The notes under the pieces: model-generated
Databases searched by the model: none
What the model saw: the letters and a program-made list of their open reading frames with translations, nothing else
What the model was told of the DNA's origin: nothing
Source of the DNA: an uncultured Eubacterium sp.
GTDB taxonomy: Bacteria; Bacillota; Clostridia; Lachnospirales; Lachnospiraceae
NCBI GenBank assembly: GCA_910585745.1
Contig: CAJUFM010000003.1
Span: 36,600-100,599, forward strand
DNA: 64,000 nt
Direction: 5' to 3'
Translations under genes and position numbers: made by a program
Shown here: positions 51,537 to 60,137 of the stretch, piece after piece
Position numbering within the stretch: the stretch's first letter is position 1
How the letters are laid out: each line of letters opens with the position of its first letter

Positions 51537-52400
51537 ATGGAACATAGAGAATATACGCAAAAAGAATTAGAGGGGCTGCACCGGGTGAGCCTGGAGATGG
51601 CAGAGGTGTTTGTGGCGTTCTGTCAGGAACGGGGACTGGTCTGTTATTTCTGTGGCGGCGGCTGTATCGGGGCGCTGCGGCATAAAGGATTTATACCCTG
51701 GGATGACGATCTGGATTTTTTTATGCCGAGAGAGGATTATGAGATATTTGTGAGTCAGTGGCGGTCTTATGAGAAGGGAAAGCGCTATCTTTTGTCGGAT
51801 ACCACAGAGGATTATGTGGACCGCAACAATTTTGCCACCCTCAGGGACAGCATGACCACTCAGGTGAAGCCTTATCAGAAGGATCTTGCTATCCCCCACG
51901 GAGTGGCATTGGATGTGATCCCCCTGGACGGGTATCCTGAGGGAAAGTGGCAGAGAAAGTTTCAGTGCATGTGGGCACTGGTCTACTCGCTGTTCCGGGC
52001 CCAGACTGTGCCGGAAAAGCATGGGGGACTAATGGCGGCGGGAAGCCGTCTGCTTCTGGGGATCTTCCGGGGAAAAAAGATCCGTTACCGGATCTGGAGA
52101 CTGGCAAAGAAAAAGATGACCCGCTATCCAGTCCGGGAATGCCATTATATCACCGAACTCTGCTCGGGACCTTATTATATGAAAAAGAAATACCGGAAGG
52201 AATGGTTTGAAAAGGCAGTCTTTGTGGATTTTGAGGGACGGAAAATGCCCATTCCCATCGGCTATGACGGATATCTCAGGGAAGCTTTTGGCGACTACAT
52301 GCAGCTGCCTCCGAAAGAAAAACAGAAGGCACACCATGACTGCGTCCTGCTGGATCTGGACAAACCCTGTGTTCCGGTGGAAGACAGAAAAGAAATGTGA
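51537..52400 (+). CDS. LicD-family phosphotransferase-like protein (first of two)
   Basis: A 287 aa LicD protein. The hallmark FCGGGCIGALRHKGFIPWDD followed by LDFFMPREDYE is present near residues 36-66. LicD proteins transfer phosphocholine or, in other contexts, ribitol or other phosphate groups from CDP donors to glycans. No choline uptake, kinase or cytidylyltransferase genes for choline are in the window, whereas CDP-ribitol genes are. ATG at 51537 is preferred over 51525, since GAGGGA then sits at a proper distance. It overlaps nothing but follows the ExoA-like gene by eight bases. Confidence 0.87.
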   Translation: MEHREYTQKELEGLHRVSLEMAEVFVAFCQERGLVCYFCGGGCIGALRHKGFIPWDDDLDFFMPREDYEIFVSQWRSYEKGKRYLLSDTTEDYVDRNNFATLRDSMTTQVKPYQKDLAIPHGVALDVIPLDGYPEGKWQRKFQCMWALVYSLFRAQTVPEKHGGLMAAGSRLLLGIFRGKKIRYRIWRLAKKKMTRYPVRECHYITELCSGPYYMKKKYRKEWFEKAVFVDFEGRKMPIPIGYDGYLREAFGDYMQLPPKEKQKAHHDCVLLDLDKPCVPVEDRKEM

Positions 52401-52409
52401 GGACAAATT

Positions 52410-53294
52410 ATGCTGAGTGAAAAAGAGCTGGCGGAATTAAAAGAGCTTCAGGAAAAATGCCTGGAGATCACATTGGTGTTCCAGGAATTTTGTGAGAGGC
52501 ATCATCTGTTGTTTTATCTGTGTGGCGGCGGCTGCATTGGGGCGCTGCGCCATGGCGGGTTTATCCCCTGGGATGATGACATTGATGTCTTTATGCCCAG
52601 GGAAGATTATGAAAAAATGTGCCGTCTGTGGAAGCAGGAGATGGATGAGAGCAGATACCGGCTGAGCCGGACCAGTGAAACGGAATTTTTACGTTCCCAG
52701 CTCACCGCGATCACCGATGAGGAGACAACTTTTATAAAGGAGAGGCAGATGGATCTGGATATGGCCCACGGCGTCCGGCTGGAGATCCTGCCTTTGGACG
52801 GCTGCCCTTCCTCCCGCTGGAGACGTAAATGCCAGCTTTTGTGGGGACTTGCTTATCAGATCTACATCAACCAGGAAGCGCCCACCAGCAAAGGGAAGCT
52901 GCTGTATGCCGTCGGAAAATGTATGCTGGCACTGGCTCCAGGCTGGAAGAACCGCTGGCGGATGGCGCGTATGTGTGAACACCATATGTCCCGGTATCCC
53001 ATCTGTGATTGTGACTATGTGACGGAGCTCTGTGTGCGTTACAATTATATGGTCAATGAATATCCCAAAGAGATCTTTGAATCTGCCGTATACAAAGATT
53101 TTGAGGGGTATAAACTGCCCATACCCGTCGGTTACGACACCTATCTGAAAATGGCATTTGGCGATTATATGGAGCTGCCGCCAGAGGAGAAACAGCTTCC
53201 CTCCCATGACGGCATGTGTGTGGATGTTCATAACAGCTACAAAAAGTACCGGGGGAAAAGTTATCCGGTGAAACGTATTCCGGAAAAACCATGA
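52410..53294 (+). CDS. LicD-family phosphotransferase-like protein (second of two)
   Basis: A 294 aa paralogue of the preceding gene, with LCGGGCIGALRHGGFIPWDD and IDVFMPREDYEKM at the same places. Shared later segments include HGVRLEILPLDGCP (HGVALDVIPLDGYP in the first copy) and KLPIPVGYDTYLKMAFGDYM (KMPIPIGYDGYLREAFGDYM). The two arose by tandem duplication followed by clear divergence, so they may act on different positions or carry different groups. The gap between the genes is nine bases. Confidence 0.88.
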   Translation: MLSEKELAELKELQEKCLEITLVFQEFCERHHLLFYLCGGGCIGALRHGGFIPWDDDIDVFMPREDYEKMCRLWKQEMDESRYRLSRTSETEFLRSQLTAITDEETTFIKERQMDLDMAHGVRLEILPLDGCPSSRWRRKCQLLWGLAYQIYINQEAPTSKGKLLYAVGKCMLALAPGWKNRWRMARMCEHHMSRYPICDCDYVTELCVRYNYMVNEYPKEIFESAVYKDFEGYKLPIPVGYDTYLKMAFGDYMELPPEEKQLPSHDGMCVDVHNSYKKYRGKSYPVKRIPEKP

Positions 53295-53310
53295 GAGGAA
53301 TAAGGGGAAG

Positions 53311-54312
53311 ATGGAGAGAGGGAAAATGAAGAAAGGGCTGCTGTCTATTATTATTCCGGTCTATAATTCCAGGGACCGGCTGGCAGAATGTTTTGAGAGT
53401 ATTGTAAATCAGAATTTTGAGAGAATGGAGGTCATTGTGGTGGATGACTGTTCCAGTGACGGAAGTCTGGAACTGTGTATGGAATATGAAAAAACCTATG
53501 CTTATTTCCATGTGTTCACCAAGGAAAATGAGGGCGTATCGGCGGCGAGAAATTATGGTCTTGCCAGGGCACAGGGGGAGTACATCCAGTTTGCAGACAG
53601 CGATGACATGCTGTATCCGGATGCCTGCCGCCGTCTTGTGGAATGTATGGAGCGGGATGCCAGTGATCTTGTGATCTGTGGCTACTATAACGAGAGAGAG
53701 CAGAGTAAGATCCTGCCTCTGGATCTTATGGTGGAGGGCAGGGAGGGTCTCCGGGAACAGTTTCCCTCTCTTTTTACCCAGTTTTTGATCCATGTGCCCT
53801 GGAATAAGCTGTATCACAGGAGGGTGCTGGAGCAGGCTGAGGCTGCATTTCCCCTGGATCTAAACAAAGGAGAAGACCTTCTATTTAACCTGAAGGTGCT
53901 GGAGCAGGCGGAGAGCATCAGCCTGCTGCCGGAGGCGTTGTATTTTTACCACAATGTGAATGATCAGTCCCTCTCCTTCCGGTTCAGGGAGGATTCCATG
54001 GAGATTGAGGAGCGGCTGTTCCAGAGTGTGGCTGCCTTCTGGGATCATTGCGGAGGAAAGCCGGATCCCGGATTTTTATCCCATTTTTATCTGACCGCGG
54101 TGAAAAATAAATTATATGCCCTGGTGGGAAGATCGGGATTTGACGCCGGAACCTGCCGGGAATATATGAAAAAATGGGGAAGGCTGGAAAGTGTGGGCAG
54201 GCTTTACGGTCTGAGGCAGTGTTTCGGGGCAAAGGACAGAATACTGTTATATCTGATTAGGAACCAGAGGACAAGAGTTTTGTACCTGTATTATAAATGG
54301 ATGGGAGACTGA
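53311..54312 (+). CDS. GT2 glycosyltransferase
   Basis: A 333 aa soluble GT2 enzyme of the WaaB/EpsJ-like type: LSIIIPVYNSRDRLAECFES, VVDDCSSDGSLELC and YIQFADSDDMLYPDACRRL give the nucleotide and metal sites. GEDLLFNLKVLEQAE near 188-202 is the acceptor-side conserved segment. Two starts are possible, 53311 with AAGGGG and 53326 with AGAGGG close by; the difference is five residues. It adds a sugar to the repeat unit in the cytoplasm. It is followed by the GT4 gene after two bases. Confidence 0.85.
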   Translation: MERGKMKKGLLSIIIPVYNSRDRLAECFESIVNQNFERMEVIVVDDCSSDGSLELCMEYEKTYAYFHVFTKENEGVSAARNYGLARAQGEYIQFADSDDMLYPDACRRLVECMERDASDLVICGYYNEREQSKILPLDLMVEGREGLREQFPSLFTQFLIHVPWNKLYHRRVLEQAEAAFPLDLNKGEDLLFNLKVLEQAESISLLPEALYFYHNVNDQSLSFRFREDSMEIEERLFQSVAAFWDHCGGKPDPGFLSHFYLTAVKNKLYALVGRSGFDAGTCREYMKKWGRLESVGRLYGLRQCFGAKDRILLYLIRNQRTRVLYLYYKWMGD

Positions 54313-54314
54313 TC

Positions 54315-55430
54315 ATGAAGAAAAAGATAGCTTTTGTGGATTTTGATATGAGTATACGGGGCGGAGGACAGCAGGTGCTCTGCAATATCGCCAATGCCCT
54401 GGCGGATGAGGATCCCAATCAGGAGAAATACGAGATTTATGTCATAAGCCTGATCCATGAAAAGGAAGAATGTGCCTATGGGCTGAGAGAGGGGATCCAT
54501 TATTATAATATTCTTCCCTATAAAGCCAGGATCCGGGAAGTGATGTCCAGAGCAGGAAAAGATTTCCGCAGATATTGTGTGGAGCAGGGCATTGAGCTGT
54601 TGTTCTATGTGGGGGTCTATGCGGGATTCTGCGCCGGGTTTCCGGGAAGAAAGCTGGATATTCCAAAGGTGTTTTGTGACCACGGTGCACTGATGAACCA
54701 GTGGAAGGATAAAGTGGTGCGTTTTATGCGCCGTAGGGGTTCCCGGTACGCAGACCGGACTGTTGTTCTCACCAGGCAGAGTGAGAAGGCCTATTATGAA
54801 AGATTTCATTGTAAGCCGGGGCGGGTGATCACCATCTACAACTGGATCGATGATGTGATCCTGGATGCAGCCGGGGATTATGATGCGGAAAGCCGGAAGA
54901 TACTGACAGCGGGGCGTTTTTCCAGGGAAAAGGGAATGGATCTTCTGGTGGATACAGCGGTGGCACTGAAAAAGAAGACAAAAGATTTTGTGTGGGAAGT
55001 ATACGGAGACGGGGAACTGTGGGATGAGATCAACCGGAGGATCCGGGAAGAGGGACTAGAGAAAAATGTAAAACTTATGGGGCTGACCGACGAGATGGAG
55101 CGCTGTTACCGGGGGCACAGCATGTATGTACTCACCTCATACCGGGAGGGACTTCCTCTGGTTCTGTTAGAGGCGAAAGCCAACCATCTGCCACTGGTAA
55201 GTTTTGATATTGTGTCGGGACCGGGGGAGATCATAGAAGATGGAACCGATGGCGTGCTGATACCGCCTTATGATACGGAAGAGATGGCATGTCAGATCTA
55301 TGGTCTTTTGTGCAGCCAGGAGAAGCGGATCCGAATGTCAGAGTGTTCCGGCAGGAATCTTGAGGAATTCGGAAAAGAAAAAATCCTCAGCCAGTGGCGG
55401 GCACTGATCGAGGATATGGTGTCAGGCTGA
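54315..55430 (+). CDS. GT4-family glycosyltransferase
   Basis: A 371 aa GT-B enzyme. IRGGGQQVLCNIANAL near the N-terminus, LTAGRFSREKGMDLLVD at the start of the second domain and SYREGLPLVLLEAKA with the two conserved glutamates are typical of GT4. It uses a nucleotide sugar with retention of configuration. The start at 54315 follows GGGAGA; an upstream in-frame start at 54297 lies inside the GT2 gene. Its last nine bases overlap the 3' end of the convergent polymerase gene. Confidence 0.88.
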   Translation: MKKKIAFVDFDMSIRGGGQQVLCNIANALADEDPNQEKYEIYVISLIHEKEECAYGLREGIHYYNILPYKARIREVMSRAGKDFRRYCVEQGIELLFYVGVYAGFCAGFPGRKLDIPKVFCDHGALMNQWKDKVVRFMRRRGSRYADRTVVLTRQSEKAYYERFHCKPGRVITIYNWIDDVILDAAGDYDAESRKILTAGRFSREKGMDLLVDTAVALKKKTKDFVWEVYGDGELWDEINRRIREEGLEKNVKLMGLTDEMERCYRGHSMYVLTSYREGLPLVLLEAKANHLPLVSFDIVSGPGEIIEDGTDGVLIPPYDTEEMACQIYGLLCSQEKRIRMSECSGRNLEEFGKEKILSQWRALIEDMVSG

Positions 55431-56783
55431 CTGCGCTGCCAGACTTCCTTTGTTGGCACAGTGGAGGTAGCCGATGGCGGTATATAACAGCATGGTTTCA
55501 ATATTTACCGTAAAGAATACATCGTGAAAGCACATCAGGAAGATCAGTATGGCCACAGTCAGTGAGACAAAAAATAAGTAGTTCTCACTGACTGTATCTT
55601 TTTGCCGTAGTTTTTTAATGGACTGCAGGAAGACCAGCAGAAAAAATGCACCCATCACACAGAAACCAACGGCTCCGGTTTCCACCAGCAGGGAGAGATA
55701 GCCATTGTGGGTGACGTACTGGGTCTTTGCCAGATAGCTTTCCGGGTACTTATCTGTTACATAGGGAAGGGCACTCCGGACAGAAAAGCCAAAAAGAGGC
55801 TTATCTTTGTACAAAGCCAGATAATTTTTCCATATGGTAGAGCGGTTATTGGTGATGTTATCGGTGTCCACATCCTCGCGGACCATATCATTTACAGCCC
55901 GCTCTGGTTCCATCATTTGTCCGATCTGGCGCAGCGGGAAAAAGATCAGAGAGTAGACCGCGATCATGGCGGCCAGGGCGATCAGCCCTCTCTTTGCGCT
56001 CTGGATAAAAAACCTTCCAAGACCCGTCTCCCCTCTGGAGAGGTGCTGCCGGTAGGTGATGAGGACCACGGTAAATAAGATTGTACCGGCTGCTGCGATA
56101 AAGATCGTCCTGGAGTTAGACATGATGATATAACAGGTATTGATAACAATACTTGCCCCGCAGTAGACTTTTAATGGGAAAAAGCTGGTCTTCCGGATGG
56201 TAAAAAGCAGAAGCAGGATCAGGATCAGAGAGGTGAAGGCGGCAAAATTCGGGTCCGAAAATAACCCAAAGAGCCTGCCGTCTACGATGCCCTGCCGGAT
56301 CCTGTGTCCTTCTGGATTCAAGATCGTATAATGGATATTTGTTATATACTGCCAGAGGGAGGCGACGCAGGTTATGTTCCAAAAAAAAGAAGTTAAAAAG
56401 GCCGTGAAACGGAGACAACGCATAAGCCTGTCCTCTTTCATGATCTTTGGCAGGAAATAAAAAAGTATCAGCTGGGAGGCAAAGGTAACGAGCCCAAGTA
56501 TATTACCTGCCAGCTCATATTTGTAATTCAGCAGGGAAGAGATACCGAGAACCAGGATAAATACACCGAGAAGAATGGTCTGGGCATCCGGCCGCCGGCT
56601 GTTTCTCAGAATATAAAGGCAGAAGAGTGAGAGAATTCCTCCGCCAATGACAATGAACTTATATAAAATATCTGCCGCTGGTCCTTCCCACAGCACCGTC
56701 GTTGGAACAAAACGGGTTGAAATGCTGTACAGTGCATAAAAGATAATATAACAGCAGATGATCTGTTGTAATCTGTTTTTCAT
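55422..56783 (-). CDS. O-antigen polymerase/ligase-family membrane protein (Wzy-like)
   Basis: A 453 aa protein with about eleven helices. The start at 56783 is set by TGGAGGATC; the frame upstream would run through the palindromic promoter. A long extracellular loop near residues 290-370 contains the segment NNRSTIWKNYLALYKDKPLF and then THNGYLSLLVETGAVGF, which fit the WaaL/Wzy ligase-polymerase superfamily (NxxLxxLxExG-like). It probably polymerises repeat units outside the membrane or ligates them. It is convergent with the GT4 gene and controlled by a promoter whose -10 lies in a perfect palindrome. Confidence 0.85.
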   Translation of the reverse strand: MKNRLQQIICCYIIFYALYSISTRFVPTTVLWEGPAADILYKFIVIGGGILSLFCLYILRNSRRPDAQTILLGVFILVLGISSLLNYKYELAGNILGLVTFASQLILFYFLPKIMKEDRLMRCLRFTAFLTSFFWNITCVASLWQYITNIHYTILNPEGHRIRQGIVDGRLFGLFSDPNFAAFTSLILILLLLFTIRKTSFFPLKVYCGASIVINTCYIIMSNSRTIFIAAAGTILFTVVLITYRQHLSRGETGLGRFFIQSAKRGLIALAAMIAVYSLIFFPLRQIGQMMEPERAVNDMVREDVDTDNITNNRSTIWKNYLALYKDKPLFGFSVRSALPYVTDKYPESYLAKTQYVTHNGYLSLLVETGAVGFCVMGAFFLLVFLQSIKKLRQKDTVSENYLFFVSLTVAILIFLMCFHDVFFTVNIETMLLYTAIGYLHCANKGSLAAQSA

Positions 56784-56804
56784 GATGATCCTCCATTTCA
56801 TCCA

Positions 56805-56865
56805 GAGAGTACACTCTTGAGAGTATACTCTCAAATATTGATTTTTTCAACTTTTTTTTATATAA
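56805..56865. promoter_or_regulatory. Divergent promoters with an operator-like palindrome
   Basis: TTGAGAGTATACTCTCAA (56817-56834) is a perfect 18-bp palindrome, and a related imperfect one, GAGAGTACACTC, lies next to it at 56805-56816. For the minus strand TTGAAA (56850-56845) and TATACT (56827-56822) are 17 bases apart, with the -10 inside the palindrome. For the plus strand TTGATT (56838-56843) and TATAAT (56860-56865) are 16 bases apart. A repressor bound here would block the Wzy-like gene and perhaps affect the dehydratase gene. Confidence 0.7.
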
Positions 56866-56886
56866 TAATTGTAATAAAGGAAAATA

Positions 56887-56949
56887 ATGAGAGTAAGAGA
56901 GGGAAAATGTCTGGTGGTGCAGTGGCGCCGTGAGCCAGATAAAGATTGA
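56887..56949 (+). CDS. Possible 20-residue leader frame before the dehydratase gene
   Basis: AAAGGA lies six bases before an ATG that opens the frame MRVREGKCLVVQWRREPDKD, ending in TGA at 56947-56949. It lies in the predicted leader between the promoter (TATAAT 56860-56865) and the dehydratase start at 56969. It may be a leader peptide or chance. Confidence 0.25.
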   Translation: MRVREGKCLVVQWRREPDKD

Positions 56950-56968
56950 CGGAAATGGAGGAAGAGCA

Positions 56969-58939
56969 ATGCCCTGGTTTAAAAAATATGTGGAAAGCGG
57001 CAGGCTGTCCATGATCTACCGGATCCTGCTGGTGGTCTGGGATGCAGCCTGCATCAATCTATGTTCTTTTGCAGCGCTGTTTATCCGCTATGAGCTGAGA
57101 TGGGACCGGTTCTTAAAAAGCGGTATTACTTCGGATTATCCTCAGGGATATGTGACGACACTGCAGGAACTTATCATTATCAATACACTGATCACATTGC
57201 TGATCTTTGCCCTGTTCCGTCTGTATAACAGTCTCTGGCGTTATGCCAGTCTCGGAGAGGTGCTGAATATCGCCGTGGCATGTTTGCTGTCTGCGGTGGT
57301 ACATTTTCTGACGGTGTTTGGAACCTATCGCAGACTGCCCAGGTCTTATTTTGTGATCTATCTGCTGCTTCTGTTTATTATGACGCTGGGCGTCCGGTTT
57401 TCTTACCGTATCATCCGGCTCTTGTACAACGAAAATGTCCACGGTGTGGGGATGCGCAATACGATGGTGATCGGAGCGGGAGAATCCGGTAATATCGTGA
57501 TCAATGAGCTGAAGATGAGCAAGAAACTGGACAGCAATATCTGTTGTATCATCGACGACAACAAATCCAAGCACAATACATTTATCAACGGTGTGAAGGT
57601 GATCGGCGGCAGGGATCAGATCCTGGATGCGGCGAAATATTTTGCTATCAATGAGATCGTGCTCGCCATGCCCAGTGCGCCGAAAAAGGATGTAAAAGAG
57701 ATCCTGGAGCTGTGCCAGCAGACCGGGGCAGAGCTAAAGATCCTTCCGGGTGTGTACCAGTTTGTGAATGGAGAGGCGGCAGTAGAAAAGCTCCGTCCGG
57801 TCCAGATTGAAGACCTTCTGGGGCGGGAGCCGGTGAAGACCAACCTCGAATCCATAACTGGATATGTGAAAAATAAAGTGGTGTTGGTCACCGGCGGCGG
57901 TGGTTCCATAGGCAGCGAGCTGTGCCGGCAGCTGGCGGCAAACCAGCCGAAGATGCTGATCATCTTCGATGTATACGAAAATAATGCTTACGACATCCAG
58001 CAGGAGCTGCGGGCAAAATACCCCCATATGCATCTGGAAGTACTGATCGGTTCTGTGCGCAATACCAGCCGGGTGGATAAGATTTTTGAACAATACCGGC
58101 CGGATATCGTCTATCACGCTGCTGCCCACAAGCACGTGCCGCTGATGGAAGACAGCCCCAACGAGGCGATCAAAAATAATGTATTTGGCACCTATAAGAC
58201 TGCCCTGGCGGCGGATAAGTATGGCGCAAAAAAGTTTGTATTGATCTCTACGGACAAGGCAGTGAATCCTACGAATATCATGGGGGCCTCCAAACGGATC
58301 TGTGAAATGATCGTACAGGGCCTGAACCGGCAGTCTTCTACGGATTTTGTGGCAGTGCGGTTTGGAAATGTTCTGGGCAGCAATGGAAGCGTGATTCCGT
58401 TGTTTAAAAAACAGATTGAGGCAGGAGGTCCGGTTACGGTGACGGACAAGAACATCATCCGGTATTTTATGACGATACCAGAGGCAGTTTCCCTGGTACT
58501 GCAGGCGGGAGCCTTTGCCAGGGGCGGTGAGATCTTTGTTCTTGATATGGGGGAACCAGTGAAGATCGATGACCTGGCAAGGAATCTGATCAAGCTTTCC
58601 GGTTATGTTCCCGATGAGGATATTAAGATCGTTTATACTGGGCTTCGTCCTGGAGAGAAACTGTATGAGGAGATCCTCATGGATGAGGAAGGACTGACGG
58701 AGACAGAAAATGCCCTGATCCATATTGGCAAGCCGATTGAGTTTGATGAAGCTGCATTTTTTGACCAGTTGGAGCGATTGTATGAAGAGGTATACAACGA
58801 GGTCCCTAATATCAAAGAAATCATTTCGGATCTTGTACCTACCTACCACATAAAAGAAGAGGAACGCAGACGGGAGAAAAAGAGCCTGGATCACAAATTT
58901 ACAGAATTTTATGAATCCAGCAAAAAGCTTCCGCATTAA
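56969..58939 (+). CDS. PglF/CapD-type membrane nucleotide-sugar 4,6-dehydratase
   Basis: A 656 aa protein with four N-terminal helices (residues 15-150), a middle Rossmann-like domain (VIGAGESGNIVINELKMSKK) and a C-terminal SDR domain with VTGGGGSIGSELCRQL near 302-317. STDKAVNPTNIMGASKR near 426-442 has Met in place of the usual catalytic Tyr, which is normal in FlaA1/PglF enzymes that dehydrate UDP-GlcNAc. The product would be UDP-4-keto-6-deoxy-HexNAc. The start at 56969 follows GGAGGAAG. No aminotransferase for the next step is in the window. Confidence 0.9.
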   Translation: MPWFKKYVESGRLSMIYRILLVVWDAACINLCSFAALFIRYELRWDRFLKSGITSDYPQGYVTTLQELIIINTLITLLIFALFRLYNSLWRYASLGEVLNIAVACLLSAVVHFLTVFGTYRRLPRSYFVIYLLLLFIMTLGVRFSYRIIRLLYNENVHGVGMRNTMVIGAGESGNIVINELKMSKKLDSNICCIIDDNKSKHNTFINGVKVIGGRDQILDAAKYFAINEIVLAMPSAPKKDVKEILELCQQTGAELKILPGVYQFVNGEAAVEKLRPVQIEDLLGREPVKTNLESITGYVKNKVVLVTGGGGSIGSELCRQLAANQPKMLIIFDVYENNAYDIQQELRAKYPHMHLEVLIGSVRNTSRVDKIFEQYRPDIVYHAAAHKHVPLMEDSPNEAIKNNVFGTYKTALAADKYGAKKFVLISTDKAVNPTNIMGASKRICEMIVQGLNRQSSTDFVAVRFGNVLGSNGSVIPLFKKQIEAGGPVTVTDKNIIRYFMTIPEAVSLVLQAGAFARGGEIFVLDMGEPVKIDDLARNLIKLSGYVPDEDIKIVYTGLRPGEKLYEEILMDEEGLTETENALIHIGKPIEFDEAAFFDQLERLYEEVYNEVPNIKEIISDLVPTYHIKEEERRREKKSLDHKFTEFYESSKKLPH

Positions 58940-58941
58940 TT

Positions 58942-60108
58942 ATGAAAAAATTGGGAAAAATTTTAAAGAAGATATTTATAGTAATCTTTCGGGTCCTTCC
59001 ATTGAGAAGAGCTGTCATTTTTGAGAGTCATCCGGATCTTTCGGATAATTCCTATGCCTTGTACCAGGAATTATTAAGGAGAGGGATTCAGAAACGGTAC
59101 CACCTGTATTGGATGAAGACCTTCCACAGCGGTGAAGTGCCTGAGCTTCCCGAAGGGGTGTCTGTCTTTGAAAATGAACCTGGAGGACTGGCAGAGACGA
59201 TGCGCAGGACCTATATCCTGAATACGTCAAAGTATATCATTGACTGCAACTCTTTTGTTTATAAGAGGCGAAAGGGGCAGATCCGCATTCATCTGGGGCA
59301 TGGCATGCCAGTGAAGATAGATCTGGATTACAGTAGAAGATTTGGGGACTGTGATGAATACCTGGTGCTGTCAGAGTTCTGGAAAGAAATTTATACAAAG
59401 CAGATCCTGGTTCCAGAGCAGAAGTTATGCTATCTGGGATATCCAAGAAATGATGTGCTGGTGAATCCCCCTGCCTGTCCGGTATGGGAGAAAGCGGTGG
59501 CGGATTACAGCAGGGTGATCCTCTGGATGCCCACCTACCGCCAGCATCGTCGGCATATGGAGGGAGCCATGGCAAATGAATATCCCTATGGCATGCCTTG
59601 CATCCATGACAGGGAAGAGATGGAGGCCTTTCACCGGGTACTCTGTGAGAAAAATATCCTTGTTCTGTTCCGCCCCCATCCTGTTCAGGAACTGTCATTG
59701 TTCCGGGACAGCGCATTGACACATATCAGCATCGCGGATGACTCTTACCTGGAACGATTTCAGATGACACTGTATGAGCTTCTGGCAAAGTCAGGGGGAT
59801 TGATCACCGATTATTCTTCGGTGTATTTTGACTATCTTCTGACGGATCAGCCGGTGGCACTTACCATTGAAGACAGAGAGGAATATTTCCAGCATTTTGC
59901 TTTGGCATTTCCGGAGTATAAAGCGTATATTAAGGGATCCTATATTGAGAATACAGAGGATCTTATCCAGTTTATCTGGGATACGGCAGAGGGGATTGAT
60001 ACCAGCAGACCAGAGCGGCTGCGTGCAAAAGAGATGTTCCATTCCTATGTGGATGGGAGGTCAGCAGAACGGATTGCTGATATGCTGGAAACGGAATATG
60101 GATTGTAA
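58942..60108 (+). CDS. CDP-glycerol/ribitol glycerophosphotransferase-like protein
   Basis: A 388 aa single-domain protein of the TagB/TagF type: RIHLGHGMPVKIDLDYSRRF, LWMPTYRQHRRHMEG, LFRPHPVQELSLF and LITDYSSVYFDYLLTDQPVA cover the substrate and catalytic histidine sites. It lacks both an N-terminal GT2 and a C-terminal extra domain, unlike the other three family members in the locus. It may prime the chain or add a side phosphate. It starts two bases after the dehydratase stop without a clear ribosome binding site, so it is probably translated by coupling. Confidence 0.87.
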   Translation: MKKLGKILKKIFIVIFRVLPLRRAVIFESHPDLSDNSYALYQELLRRGIQKRYHLYWMKTFHSGEVPELPEGVSVFENEPGGLAETMRRTYILNTSKYIIDCNSFVYKRRKGQIRIHLGHGMPVKIDLDYSRRFGDCDEYLVLSEFWKEIYTKQILVPEQKLCYLGYPRNDVLVNPPACPVWEKAVADYSRVILWMPTYRQHRRHMEGAMANEYPYGMPCIHDREEMEAFHRVLCEKNILVLFRPHPVQELSLFRDSALTHISIADDSYLERFQMTLYELLAKSGGLITDYSSVYFDYLLTDQPVALTIEDREEYFQHFALAFPEYKAYIKGSYIENTEDLIQFIWDTAEGIDTSRPERLRAKEMFHSYVDGRSAERIADMLETEYGL

Positions 60109-60137
60109 AATGAATTTTGTTGCTTTGTGAAGGAGAG

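Noticed and set aside
57734..58936. A 400-codon frame on the minus strand
   Set aside because: It is the antisense shadow of the dehydratase SDR domain and has no ribosome binding site or family likeness.
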